Shown here piece by piece: positions 31,987-40,450 of a stretch of 64,000 nucleotides of DNA. The notes under the pieces are model-generated. The model was not told where the DNA came from, made no database searches, and was given only the letters and a program-made list of their open reading frames with translations. The DNA comes from DATEOR01 sp963841425 (lineage in GTDB: Bacteria; Actinomycetota; Thermoleophilia; Gaiellales; Gaiellaceae), in contig CAWJCL010000002.1 in NCBI GenBank assembly GCA_963841425.1, positions 496,001-560,000 of the forward strand. Reading direction: 5' to 3'. A program made the position numbers and the translations under genes. How positions within the stretch are numbered: position 1 is the first letter of the stretch; the number at the start of each line of letters is the position of its first letter.

Positions 31987-33179
31987 GCGACCGCGTGCGC
32001 GCCGCTCTCCGGCAGTCTCCCGTCCCCGACGAGGCCGGTGCGACCGAGCGCGCGTGGCGAACCGTCGACGCCGCCTTCGCATCGCGCGAGCGGATTTCCT
32101 GGAAGCGGAAGCGCCGCGGGCCGCTCGTCGCGCTCGTCGCTGCGGGAGCGGTCGTGGTCGCCGCGCTGACGCCGCCGGGCATGGCCGTCGTCGACCGCTT
32201 CCGCGACGCTGTCGGGCGCGAACCTTCGCAGCCCGCGCTCGTCGAGCTGCCCGCCCCCGGCCGCTTGCTCGTTCTGTCTCCGGAAGGCCCGTGGATCGTC
32301 CACGAGGACGGCTCGAAGCGGCTGCTCGGCGACTACGACGACGCGTCGTGGTCTCCCACTGGGCTCTTCGTCGTCGCGACGAGAGGGCGCCAGCTCGTCG
32401 CGCTCGATCCGGAGAGCGGCGAGCCCCGCTGGTCCCTTTCTCGCACTGAGCCGGTCAGTGACCCGCGCTGGTCGGGCGGCGGGCTCGACACCCGGATCGC
32501 GTACCGGGCGGGCGCCGCGCTGCACGTCGTCGCGGGCGACGGCTCGCCGGACGCGGTCGTCGCAGACGGCGTCGCCCCAATTGCCCCGGCCTGGAAGCCG
32601 GGTTCCCACGTGCTCGCCTACGCCGACGGGGCAGGGCGCGTCCATGTGATCGACACCGACACGCGGCGACAGCTCTGGCGGACCCCGGCCGTGAAGAGCG
32701 TGCGTCAGCTCGAGTTTTCGGGTGACCGGCTGGCCGTCTCGACCTCCACGCGCCTGATCGTGTTCCGCCGAGGAGAGCCGGCGCCGTTCCTGGAGCTGCC
32801 GCGCGGCCATGTCCTCCTCGACACTGCCATTCTCGGCTTCGGCGGCGTCCTGTACGCGGACTACGACCCGCAAAACGACGCCACCGCGCTCTTCCGTTCC
32901 GACTGCACCGTCGCGGGTGCGTGCGCGCTCGTGCCCGACACGCGCATGTTCGAAGGGCCCGGCCGGATCTCGAACCTCGTCACCTCCCCGGATCGCGACT
33001 GGATCACTGCGGGCTGGCCGGCCGCGGACCAGTTCCTCTTCTTCGAGAGCGCGCCCTCACCGCCCCGGCGGCTCGGGAAGGTGAACGCGGTCTCGAACGT
33101 GACCGCGGAGTTCTCGCCCGGCGAGAGCACGGGCGGGGTCTTCCCGGAGATCGCCGGCTGGGCGGCGCCTGCGCCGTGA
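31983..33179 (+). CDS. Membrane beta-propeller protein, probable anti-sigma partner
   Basis: A 398-residue protein. About 50 charged residues precede one transmembrane helix (GPLVALVAAGAVVVAALTPP), and a large external domain follows. That domain carries repeated WD40/PD40-like strands (LLVLSPEGPWIVHEDGSK, ARGRQLVALDPESGEPRW, ADGAGRVHVIDTDTRRQLW). The GTG at 31983 overlaps the sigma stop. The topology (cytoplasmic head, one helix, outside sensor) and position suggest an anti-sigma factor, although I cannot identify a canonical ZAS motif. Function inferred. Confidence 0.75.
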   Translation: MSDRVRAALRQSPVPDEAGATERAWRTVDAAFASRERISWKRKRRGPLVALVAAGAVVVAALTPPGMAVVDRFRDAVGREPSQPALVELPAPGRLLVLSPEGPWIVHEDGSKRLLGDYDDASWSPTGLFVVATRGRQLVALDPESGEPRWSLSRTEPVSDPRWSGGGLDTRIAYRAGAALHVVAGDGSPDAVVADGVAPIAPAWKPGSHVLAYADGAGRVHVIDTDTRRQLWRTPAVKSVRQLEFSGDRLAVSTSTRLIVFRRGEPAPFLELPRGHVLLDTAILGFGGVLYADYDPQNDATALFRSDCTVAGACALVPDTRMFEGPGRISNLVTSPDRDWITAGWPAADQFLFFESAPSPPRRLGKVNAVSNVTAEFSPGESTGGVFPEIAGWAAPAP

Positions 33180-33607
33180 AGAGGCGCATCCTCGTCGTCC
33201 TCGGTGCGGCCCTCCTCTGGCTCCCCCTTGCGAGCGATCTGCCGGCCGCGCAGCCGCCCGGGGCCGACTGGTCCCGGCCGAACAGCATCGAGGCTGGCGG
33301 CATCAGGGTCTACTACCCGCGAGCATGGACTGCCTCCGTGGAGGAAACAACGATCGTCGTCCAGTCAGGCGGCACGCGCATCATGCTCATCGACTACGGG
33401 ACCGCGCAGGCCGGTTACTTCCGCCCGCGGCCTGATCGCTTCACACTGGACGACGACGACTTTCACTTCCTGTCTTGCCTGGGATTCGAAGGTTGGAACG
33501 TGATCTTCACGGATCGCGGCCAGGCCGTACAGGCGTTCGTCAAGCTCGGTCCTGACACCCCGAAGTCCGACGCGGCCGGACTGCTCGACCGGCTCGAGAT
33601 CAGCTAG
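33176..33607 (+). CDS. Secreted hypothetical protein
   Basis: A 143-residue protein with a signal peptide (RILVVLGAALLWLPLASDLPAA) and no other hydrophobic helix. The mature part is beta-rich: GGIRVYYPRAWTASVEETTIVV, FRPRPDRFTLDDDDFHFLSCLGFEGWNVIF. The GTG overlaps the previous stop, making it the third gene of the sigma operon. It may be the target or ligand of the membrane sensor; no family recognised. Confidence 0.75.
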   Translation: MKRRILVVLGAALLWLPLASDLPAAQPPGADWSRPNSIEAGGIRVYYPRAWTASVEETTIVVQSGGTRIMLIDYGTAQAGYFRPRPDRFTLDDDDFHFLSCLGFEGWNVIFTDRGQAVQAFVKLGPDTPKSDAAGLLDRLEIS

Positions 33608-33655
33608 TCCGTAGCCTCTCCCCATTCACCGTCCGGGTCCGATTGGATTGCAGGC

Positions 33656-35197
33656 GTGATCCTCGAGAACGGCGCGATCCGCACGCTCGACCCGTCACTG
33701 CCGAAGGCGGGCGCCCTCGCGATCGCCGGCGAGCTCGTCGCCGGCGGCGTCGGCACGCATGAGACCGCCCTCGCGAGCCCGGAGCGAGTCGACCTCCGCG
33801 GCCGCTGCGTCCTCCCCGGATTCACCGACGCCCACGTCCATTTCCCGACCTGGGCGCTCGCCCAGCGCCAGGTGCGCCTAGAGGGGACGCGCTCGCTGGA
33901 CGAGGCGCTCGCCCGCATAGGCGGCGCGGTCGAGTCGGTTCCCGAAGGACGCTGGCTCCGGGGGCTCGGGTGGCGGAGCGGCGATTGGTCACCCACGGTC
34001 GAGCCGACCAAGGAGGCCCTGGACGCCGTCACGGGCGACGTCCCGACGGCTCTCATGGCGCGCGACTACCACTCACTTTGGCTGAACTCGGCGGCCCTCG
34101 CCCGGGCGAACGGCGATCTCCAGGTTCCCGGCGGAGTCGTCGAGCGCGACGAGCAGGGCGAGCCGACCGGCGTCCTGCGGGAGGAGTGCGCCTGGCACTT
34201 CCGCGACGTCCACGTGCGCCCGACGCACGAGGAGATGGTGGACGCCTCGCGGGCGGGAATCCGGCTCGCGAACTCCCGCGGCGTCGTCGCGATCCACGAC
34301 AAGGACGGCTGGCTCGGGGCTCTCGCCGTCTTCCAGGAGCTCCAGCGGGAAGGCGCCCTCACGCTGCGGGTCTGGCAGTCGCTCCAGCACGACCACGTCG
34401 ACCGGCTCGCGGAGATCGGCATCTCGTCGGGACTCGGGGACGCGTTCCTCAGGGTCGGCTACATCAAGGCCTTCATGGACGGGACACTCGGCTCGCAGAC
34501 CGCGCGCATGCTCGACGGCTCGGGGGTCGAAATCACGAGCCGGGCCGAGCTCGAGGACATCGTGAGGCGCTCTGCGCGCGCCGGCTTCCCGGTCGCCGTC
34601 CACGCCATCGGCAACCTGGCGAACCGGGAGGCGCTCGACGCCTTCGAGGCGACGCAGGAGGAGTGGCGCGCGCGCGGGCTTCGACCGCGCATCGAGCACG
34701 CCCAGCTCCTTGCGCCGGAGGACGTGCCGCGCTTCCGGGAGCTCGGCGTCGCGGCCTCCGTGCAGTTCAGCCACGCGCCCTCCGACCGCGATCTCGCCGA
34801 CCGCTTCTGGGGCGACCTGACCACGGGCGCCTACGCCTACCGCTCGCTTCTCGACGCGGGCACACACGTCGCCAACGGCTCGGATGCCCCGATAGAGGAG
34901 CTCGACCCGCTCGCAGGGATCGCCGCCGGAGTCCTCCGGACGATCGACGTCCGGCCGGCCTGGCATCCGGAGCAGCGCGTCACCGTGGAAGAGGCCGTCC
35001 ATGCGACCTGCGTCGCTCCGGCCTGGCTCGAAGGAGCCGAACGCCGCCGCGGTCGGCTCGTCCCGGGGCAGCTCGCCGACCTCGTCGTCCTCGACCGCGA
35101 CCCGTTCGCGTGCCCGCCCGAGGAGCTCCTGGATATCGAGGTGATCGCGACGATGGCCGGCGGCAGGTGGGTGCACAACCCGCCCCCTTGGGCGTAG
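33656..35197 (+). CDS. YtcJ-like amidohydrolase
   Basis: A 513-residue metal-dependent hydrolase of the amidohydrolase superfamily. The first metal motif is LPGFTDAHVHFPTWA. The YtcJ pattern RGLGWRSGDW and the central DGTLGSQTARML follow, with histidines in AVHAIGNLANREALDAF and RIEHAQLL. The final aspartate is in VANGSDAPIEELDPL. Members hydrolyse diverse N-acyl or imidic substrates; specificity is unknown. The start is GTG at 33656. It lies 48 bases after the sigma operon. Confidence 0.88.
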   Translation: MILENGAIRTLDPSLPKAGALAIAGELVAGGVGTHETALASPERVDLRGRCVLPGFTDAHVHFPTWALAQRQVRLEGTRSLDEALARIGGAVESVPEGRWLRGLGWRSGDWSPTVEPTKEALDAVTGDVPTALMARDYHSLWLNSAALARANGDLQVPGGVVERDEQGEPTGVLREECAWHFRDVHVRPTHEEMVDASRAGIRLANSRGVVAIHDKDGWLGALAVFQELQREGALTLRVWQSLQHDHVDRLAEIGISSGLGDAFLRVGYIKAFMDGTLGSQTARMLDGSGVEITSRAELEDIVRRSARAGFPVAVHAIGNLANREALDAFEATQEEWRARGLRPRIEHAQLLAPEDVPRFRELGVAASVQFSHAPSDRDLADRFWGDLTTGAYAYRSLLDAGTHVANGSDAPIEELDPLAGIAAGVLRTIDVRPAWHPEQRVTVEEAVHATCVAPAWLEGAERRRGRLVPGQLADLVVLDRDPFACPPEELLDIEVIATMAGGRWVHNPPPWA

Positions 35198-35215
35198 AGC
35201 GCCTCCGAGTACAAT
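35188..35215 (+). promoter_or_regulatory. Promoter for the HxlR regulator
   Basis: TTGGGC (35188-35193), 16 bases, and TACAAT (35210-35215), with the ATG at 35222. The expected transcription start is within a base or two of the ATG, suggesting a leaderless message. Confidence 0.6.
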
Positions 35216-35221
35216 GAGCGC

Positions 35222-35578
35222 ATGCGCACGATGCGTCCCGTCCATGACGCCAACTGCTCGGTCGCCTGTACGGCCGACATCATCGGCGCCAAGTGGACAG
35301 CGGTGATCGTCCACGACCTGTCCGAAGGCCCGCGCCGCTTCTCGGAGCTCGAGCGCTCCTGCCCCGGCATCAGCCCGCGCACCCTGTCCGAGCGGCTGCG
35401 CGTTCTCGAGCAGGAAGGGATCATCCAGCGGACGAGCGCCCGCCGGCGCGTGGACTACTCCCTGAGCGAGAAGGGCGAGGCGCTCCTGCCGATCATCGAC
35501 GCGATGCGGCAGTTCGGGCACGAATGGCTCGTCCCCGAGCGCGGCCACGCGCACGCGGACGACACCGCCCTCGTCTAG
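35222..35578 (+). CDS. HxlR-family transcriptional regulator
   Basis: A 118-residue winged-helix regulator. The family start NCSVACTADIIGAKWTAVIVHDLSEGPRRFSEL is present; two cysteines lie in this segment, one at the position where HxlR-type redox and aldehyde sensors carry their reactive Cys. The recognition region is GISPRTLSERLRVLEQEGII and the wing is SARRRVDYSLSEKG. It could respond to electrophiles and control its own gene or a neighbour. The target is not evident. Confidence 0.88.
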   Translation: MRTMRPVHDANCSVACTADIIGAKWTAVIVHDLSEGPRRFSELERSCPGISPRTLSERLRVLEQEGIIQRTSARRRVDYSLSEKGEALLPIIDAMRQFGHEWLVPERGHAHADDTALV

Positions 35579-35595
35579 CTACACGCACGAGCGAG

Positions 35596-36918
35596 CTAGA
35601 GCTCTTTGAAGCCGAGCAGGGTTTCGCGCGCGGCGGCGACGCCGAGCGGGATGTAGCGGGCGAGCAGGCGCTCGTTCGGCGAGTGCACATTGGCGCCGGG
35701 GAGCGCGAAGCCTGTGAGGATCGTCGGGATGCCCTTGTCGGCGAGGGCGGGCACGATCGGCAGCGTCCCGCCCGTCCGGAGGAGCAGCGGGCGCCGCCCG
35801 AGCGCGCGCTCGAAGGCGGCTTGCGCCAGCTTCACCGCGGGCGCCTGAGGCGAGATGAGCCCCGCGGGAGCGGACGACCTGCGCTCGATCTCGAGCTCTG
35901 CGCCGTCGGGGGTCGCATCGCGAAGCAGGCGCTCGAAGGTACCGGTGATCTCGTCGACGTCCTGACCGGGGGCGAGCCGGATCGAGACGTTCGCCTCGGC
36001 CGCCACCGGAAGCACGGTCTTCTGCAGGACCGGCTCGCCTCCGACGAGGCCGTTCACGTCCACGGCCGGGCCGGCCAGGGTGCGAAGGTAGAAGTCCTCG
36101 GCCGCCGAGCCGTCCATCGGACGCGCGCCCTCGGCCGCGAGGACGTCCGCGCCCGGATCGAGCTCGGCCCAGGAGCGCCGTTCCTCCTCGGTCGCGGGCA
36201 CGACTCCGACGCGCAGCTCATCCGGCAGGGCGACGACCGCATCGAGCGTCTGCATCAGCGCGTGCACGCCGTTCAGCGCCGCGCCGCCGAACATGCCCGA
36301 GTGGAGGTCGCGCTCACCGCTCCTCAGGCGCACGTGAAAGTAGACGAGCCCGCGCGTGCCGAGGTCGAAGGAGGGCACGTCCTCGCGCGGCATGCCGCTG
36401 TCGAAGATGATGCAGGCGTCCGCGCCGCGATCGTCTGCCTCGAGGAAGTCGACGATGGCGTGGCCGCCCGTCTCCTCCTCGCCGTCGAAGGCGATGCGCA
36501 CGTTGACCGGGAGCTCGCCCTCGCGCGCGAGCAGCTCTGCCGCCTTGAGCAAGAGGTAGGAGTTCCCCTTGTCGTCCACCGAGCCGCGCGCGTAGAGGTA
36601 GCCGTCGCGGATCTCGGGCTCGAAGGGATCGGACTCCCACAGGTCGAGCGGCGCCGGCGGCTGCACGTCGAAGTGGCCGTAGAGCATGACCGTGGGCGCG
36701 TCGCCGTTGTCGCTCGACGCCGGGATCTCCCCGATCGCAAGCGGGAACGTGGACGTCTCCACGAGCCCGGCCTCACCGCCTGCCGCTCGGACGAAGTCGC
36801 AGACCCACTCGCCGGCGCGCCGCACGTCCTCGGCGTGCGCCGGGTCCGCGCTCACGCTCGGGATGCGGAGGAGCTCGTAGAGCTCCTCGAGCCAGGCCTG
36901 GTCGGGACCGCCAGCCAC
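35596..36918 (-). CDS. M20-family dipeptidase
   Basis: A 440-residue zinc peptidase of the M20/ArgE/DapE family. Metal ligands are in PTVMLYGHFDVQPP, the bridging aspartate in YARGSVDDKGNSYLLL, and the general base plus ligand in IAFDGEEETGGHAI. The dimerisation domain and a final metal histidine follow. It probably cleaves dipeptides or deacylates amino acids. Start chosen at GTG 36918, because the extra 18 residues back to 36972 are arginine-rich and cover the hairpin region. Confidence 0.87.
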   Translation of the reverse strand: MAGGPDQAWLEELYELLRIPSVSADPAHAEDVRRAGEWVCDFVRAAGGEAGLVETSTFPLAIGEIPASSDNGDAPTVMLYGHFDVQPPAPLDLWESDPFEPEIRDGYLYARGSVDDKGNSYLLLKAAELLAREGELPVNVRIAFDGEEETGGHAIVDFLEADDRGADACIIFDSGMPREDVPSFDLGTRGLVYFHVRLRSGERDLHSGMFGGAALNGVHALMQTLDAVVALPDELRVGVVPATEEERRSWAELDPGADVLAAEGARPMDGSAAEDFYLRTLAGPAVDVNGLVGGEPVLQKTVLPVAAEANVSIRLAPGQDVDEITGTFERLLRDATPDGAELEIERRSSAPAGLISPQAPAVKLAQAAFERALGRRPLLLRTGGTLPIVPALADKGIPTILTGFALPGANVHSPNERLLARYIPLGVAAARETLLGFKEL

Positions 36919-36951
36919 GGCCCCGGACTCTAACCTGAGACCTGCTGGCCG

Positions 36952-36993
36952 GCGGCGGCTTTCGCCGGGCAAAGCCCGGCTTCGCCCCGCCGC
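36952..36993 (-). terminator. Nested hairpin after rpoD
   Basis: An inner stem GCCGGGC-AAA-GCCCGGC (36964-36980) sits inside an outer 7-bp stem (36952-36958 with 36987-36993). It lies 29 bases past the sigma-factor stop, in the 103-base gap before the M20 gene. No T-run follows, but the strong GC fold suits transcription termination or attenuation. Confidence 0.5.
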
Positions 36994-37021
36994 TTGACGA
37001 CGCCCCAGCGGGCTCAGGACG

Positions 37022-38071
37022 CTAGGCGGCGACGTCTCTGAGCTTTTGGCTTTCCGCCAGCGCCTGGAGCTTCTTCAGGCTCTGGTTCTCGATCTGGCGC
37101 ACGCGCTCGCGGGTGACGTTGAACGTCCGCCCGACCTCGTCGAGCGTCCGCGGGTGCTGGCCGTCGAGGCCGTAGCGAAGCTCGAGGACGCGGCGCTCGC
37201 GGGGCGAGAGCGCGCACAGGATCCGCTTGAGCGTCTCCTTGCGCAGCGTGGTCTCGGCGGCTTCGTCGGGAGCGGCGGCCGTCTGGTCGGCGAGGAAGTG
37301 CCCGAACTCGGACTCTTCCTCGTCGCCGACCGGCTTCTCCAAGGAGATGGGCGTCTGCGCGCTCCGCCGGATCTGCTCGACTTCCTCGCGGTCGATCTCG
37401 AGCTCGCGGGCGATGTCCTCCGCGGACGGGTCGTGCCCGAGCTCGGCGAGGAGCTTGCGCTCGACGCGGCCGATCTTGTTCAGCTTCTCGACGACGTGGA
37501 CAGGCATGCGGATCGTGCGCGCCTTGTCGGCGAGAGCACGGGCGACCGCCTGCCGGATCCACCACGTCGCGTAGGTGGAGAACTTGAACCCCTTGCGGTA
37601 GTCGAACTTCTCCGCGGCGCGAACGAGCCCGATCGTCCCTTCCTGGATGAGGTCGAGGAACGGCAGGCCCTGGTTGCGGTAGTTCTTCGCGATCGAGACG
37701 ACGAGGCGAAGGTTCGCCTCGACCATCTGCTGCTTCGCGCGGTGGTCGCCGCGCTCGATCCGCTTCGAGAGCTCGACCTCCTGCGCGGCGGTGAGGAGCG
37801 GCACCTTGCCGATGTCCTTGAGGAAGAGCTGGAGCGAGTCGGTCGATACCTCGGCCACGTCCGGCTGCGCCGACGTGGGCTCGTCCTCCTCCTCGGGCTC
37901 GGCCTCGACGACCTCGATGTGGAGCTCGTCGAGCTGCCGGTAGAAATCGTCGACCTGGATGGTGTCCAGCTCCAGCTCGTCGAGCGCGAGCGCGACCTCC
38001 TCCTGCGTCAGAAAGCCGGCCTCCTGGCCTTGGCGGACGAGCGCCTTGGTGGCGTCATCGTCCAGCGTCAC
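37022..38071 (-). CDS. rpoD: Primary sigma factor (RpoD/SigA type)
   Basis: A 349-residue sigma-70. Region 1.2 is TDSLQLFLKDIGKVPLLTAAQEVELSKRIERGD. Region 2 contains NLRLVVSIAKNYRNQGLPFLDLIQEGTIGLVRAAEKFDYRKGFKFSTYATWWIRQA. Region 3 follows, and region 4.2 is TLDEVGRTFNVTRERVRQIENQSLKKLQ. The acidic N-terminal region 1.1 (VTLDDDATKALVRQGQ) starts at a GTG preceded by GGGAGGGG. A strong promoter lies about 50 bases upstream. It could be the housekeeping sigma or a close group 2 paralogue. Confidence 0.93.
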   Translation of the reverse strand: MTLDDDATKALVRQGQEAGFLTQEEVALALDELELDTIQVDDFYRQLDELHIEVVEAEPEEEDEPTSAQPDVAEVSTDSLQLFLKDIGKVPLLTAAQEVELSKRIERGDHRAKQQMVEANLRLVVSIAKNYRNQGLPFLDLIQEGTIGLVRAAEKFDYRKGFKFSTYATWWIRQAVARALADKARTIRMPVHVVEKLNKIGRVERKLLAELGHDPSAEDIARELEIDREEVEQIRRSAQTPISLEKPVGDEEESEFGHFLADQTAAAPDEAAETTLRKETLKRILCALSPRERRVLELRYGLDGQHPRTLDEVGRTFNVTRERVRQIENQSLKKLQALAESQKLRDVAA

Positions 38072-38120
38072 GCCCCTCCCTCCATTCCCTCTCCCCTCTT
38101 TCAAGCCGACCCCTCCTCTG

Positions 38121-38148
38121 ACCGTATTGACGGCCCATGATTTGTCAA
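38121..38148 (-). promoter_or_regulatory. Consensus promoter of rpoD
   Basis: On the minus strand: TTGACA (38148-38143), a 16-bp spacer, and TACGGT (38126-38121). The -35 is a perfect match to the sigma-70 consensus. The expected leader is about 40 bases with a purine-rich ribosome site. The rest of the 172-base gap up to the TPR gene shows only a CCAC-GCTT-GTGG hairpin. Confidence 0.7.
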
Positions 38149-38243
38149 CGGCGTCTCCGTGCCGGATCCCACGCTTGTGTGGCGCGACTCTTGCACGGCC
38201 ACCGGACACTTCGCCATGGGCCGACCGGACTATTTGTTAGGCG

Positions 38244-39209
38244 TTAGGTCCCAATGCCTTCAAGACGGGAAAGAAGCGATTTTGCTTCCCGGCTGTAGAG
38301 ACTTTCAGGCATGGTAGCTGCGGCTTGCTCCAGCTGCGCGCGAGCGTCCTTCACGTCTCGGATCCAGAGGAGAAGGACGCCGAGGTGGAACCGGACGACC
38401 GCGGAGTCGGGATTGTCGCGTGCGAGCGGCCCGAGGCGGGAGAAGGCGGCCGAGGGGTCATCCTTGTCGAAACGCCCGACCGCAGCGGCAACCTTGGCCT
38501 CGAGCCGGTTGGGCGCGAGCTCGAGCGCCCGGTCGAATGCGGCACGCGCTGAGATCGGCTCGCCGACACGCTGCAACGCCGTGCCGTAGAGGATCCACTC
38601 GTCGGCGCCGCCTTTCTTGGCCGCCGCCTCGAGCGCGTCGAGCTGCTCCTGCGGCGACTTCGCGCTGAGGCCCGCGGGCGCCTCGAGCGCCGTGAAGAAC
38701 GACGGCAGGCCGGGAGCCATCTCCGGGTGAAGCAGGTCTCCGGCCCGCACCGCGGACTGGGAGTCCGGCTCGACCTCGGCGGCCTTGCGCCACTCGGCTA
38801 CCGCATCGTCCCGCTGGCCCTGGGCGTAGAGCACGAGCCCGAGTTGGAGATGGACGAGCGCGCTTTCGGGATGCAACGCCTCGAGCTCCCGCAGCCGCTC
38901 GAGCGTATCGTCCGGCCAGGCGGCGACCGCGGCTCCGACGGCGGCCTCGAGCGAGTCCGGGTGGTCGCGGAGCAGCGCCGCGAACTGCGCCCGGGCATCC
39001 GCTGTCCGGCCGCTGTCGTAGGCCCGCTCGGCAGCGCGGAGAGCCTGGGCCTCGGAGTCGTCGCCGAGGATGACGCTGAGCTCGAGGACGGGCGGCTTCT
39101 CGCCGGGGCTCCCGTCCCCGCGGCCGATGAGGGCGACCCCCGCCACGACGGCAGCGGCGACGATGGCCAAAACCCCGACGATCAGGCGAATGCGGGTGCG
39201 CGGAGACAC
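38244..39209 (-). CDS. Membrane-anchored TPR protein
   Basis: A 321-residue protein. One N-terminal transmembrane helix (LIVGVLAIVAAAVVAGVALIG) anchors it, and tetratricopeptide-like helical repeats fill the remainder (ALRAAERAYDSGRTADARAQFAALLRDHPDS, ALVHLQLGLVLYAQGQRDDAVAEWRKAAEVEPDS, SARAAFDRALELAPNR). Such proteins are assembly platforms at the membrane. The GTG at 39209 is close to the divergent start of the cysteine cluster. Function unknown. Confidence 0.8.
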   Translation of the reverse strand: MSPRTRIRLIVGVLAIVAAAVVAGVALIGRGDGSPGEKPPVLELSVILGDDSEAQALRAAERAYDSGRTADARAQFAALLRDHPDSLEAAVGAAVAAWPDDTLERLRELEALHPESALVHLQLGLVLYAQGQRDDAVAEWRKAAEVEPDSQSAVRAGDLLHPEMAPGLPSFFTALEAPAGLSAKSPQEQLDALEAAAKKGGADEWILYGTALQRVGEPISARAAFDRALELAPNRLEAKVAAAVGRFDKDDPSAAFSRLGPLARDNPDSAVVRFHLGVLLLWIRDVKDARAQLEQAAATMPESLYSREAKSLLSRLEGIGT

Positions 39210-39245
39210 GCGCCGAGCGTAGCCCGCGCGCCCCGGGCAGCAGAG

Positions 39246-39265
39246 ACGAAGTTGCTATATTTCGT
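39246..39265 (+). promoter_or_regulatory. Possible promoter and operator of the cysteine cluster
   Basis: A TATATT -10-like box (39256-39261) lies ten bases before the ATG at 39272. It is flanked by the short inverted repeat ACGAA (39246-39250) and TTCGT (39261-39265), and a GAAGTT direct repeat brackets the region. A repressor binding here would cover the -10. No clear -35 is present. Confidence 0.35.
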
Positions 39266-39271
39266 GAAGTT

Positions 39272-40450
39272 ATGCCGACCTATCGCGAGCTCCTTCAGCA
39301 GACCAAATCCGAGATCGACGAGGTCGACGCCTCCGCCGCGCAGGGGCTCCTCTCCGAGAACGCTGTCGCGGTCGTGGATGTGCGCGAGCGCGACGAGTGG
39401 GACGAGGGGCACCTCCCCCGCGCGGTGCACGTCCCCCGCGGCAACCTGGAATCCCGGATCGAGCGCGCGGTCCCGGACAAGACGACCAAGGTGCTCCTCT
39501 ATTGCGCCGCCGGAAACCGATCTGCCTTCGCCGCGAAAACCCTCGAGGAGCTCGGCTACGAGAATGTCGTCTCGCTCGCGGGCGGCTTCACCGACTGGAA
39601 GCGCAACGGTCTCCCCTACGAGGTTCCCGAGGCGCTCGACGAGGCGAAGCGCCGCCGCTACAGCCGCCACCTCCTGATCCCCGAGGTCGGCGAGGAGGGG
39701 CAGCTCGAGCTGCTCCAGTCGCGCATCCTCCTGATCGGCGCGGGCGGGCTCGGCTCGCCGGCTTCGCTCTACCTCGCGGCCGCCGGCGTCGGCACCCTCG
39801 GGATCGTCGATGACGACGCGGTCGACGAGACGAACCTCCAGCGCCAGATCGTCCACTCGACCGACCGTCTCGGCGAGCCCAAGGCCGACTCGGCCAAGCG
39901 CACGATCGAGGCGTTGAACCCGGATGTCACCGTCAAGGTCTTCAAGGAGCGCCTCACGTCGGAGAACATCGACCGGATCCTGGGCGAGGGCTGGGACGTG
40001 ATCGTCGACGGGGCGGACAACTTCCCCACGCGCTACCTCCTGAACGACGCATCGGTCTGGCACGGCCTCCCCGTCGTGCACGGATCCATCTACCGCTTCG
40101 AGGGCCAGGTGACGGTCTTCAAGCCGCACGAGGGCCCCTGCTACCGCTGCCTCTTCCCGCAGCCACCGCCTCCCGAGCTCGCCCCGAGCTGCGCCGAGGG
40201 CGGGGTGCTCGGGGTCCTTCCGGGCGTCGTCGGCTCCCTGCAGGCGAACGAGGCACTGAAGCTCGCGCTCGGCATCGGCGATCCGCTCGTCGGCCGGCTG
40301 CAGATGTTCGATGCGCTCGAGGGCACCTTCACCGAGATCTCCCTCCGTCGCGACCCGGACTGCCCGGTCTGCGGCGAGAGCCCCACGATCACGAGCTACA
40401 TCGACTACGTCGAGTTCTGCCAGGGCGGAAGGACGCACGTAGCCTCGTGA
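39272..40450 (+). CDS. Rhodanese-ThiF (MoeZ-like) sulfur-carrier activating enzyme
   Basis: A 392-residue enzyme. Residues about 15-115 form a rhodanese domain with active-site Cys78 in LLYCAAGNRSAF. Residues about 125-392 form an E1-like MoeB/ThiF domain with nucleotide motif ILLIGAGGLGSPASLYLAAAGVG, the DETNLQRQ loop and two zinc pairs (CYRC and CPVC). Known MoeZ/MOCS3 adenylates the C-terminal glycine of a MoaD-like carrier and transfers sulfur to make a thiocarboxylate. In those proteins the rhodanese domain is C-terminal; here the order is reversed. The stop overlaps the next gene's GTG. Confidence 0.92.
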   Translation: MPTYRELLQQTKSEIDEVDASAAQGLLSENAVAVVDVRERDEWDEGHLPRAVHVPRGNLESRIERAVPDKTTKVLLYCAAGNRSAFAAKTLEELGYENVVSLAGGFTDWKRNGLPYEVPEALDEAKRRRYSRHLLIPEVGEEGQLELLQSRILLIGAGGLGSPASLYLAAAGVGTLGIVDDDAVDETNLQRQIVHSTDRLGEPKADSAKRTIEALNPDVTVKVFKERLTSENIDRILGEGWDVIVDGADNFPTRYLLNDASVWHGLPVVHGSIYRFEGQVTVFKPHEGPCYRCLFPQPPPPELAPSCAEGGVLGVLPGVVGSLQANEALKLALGIGDPLVGRLQMFDALEGTFTEISLRRDPDCPVCGESPTITSYIDYVEFCQGGRTHVAS

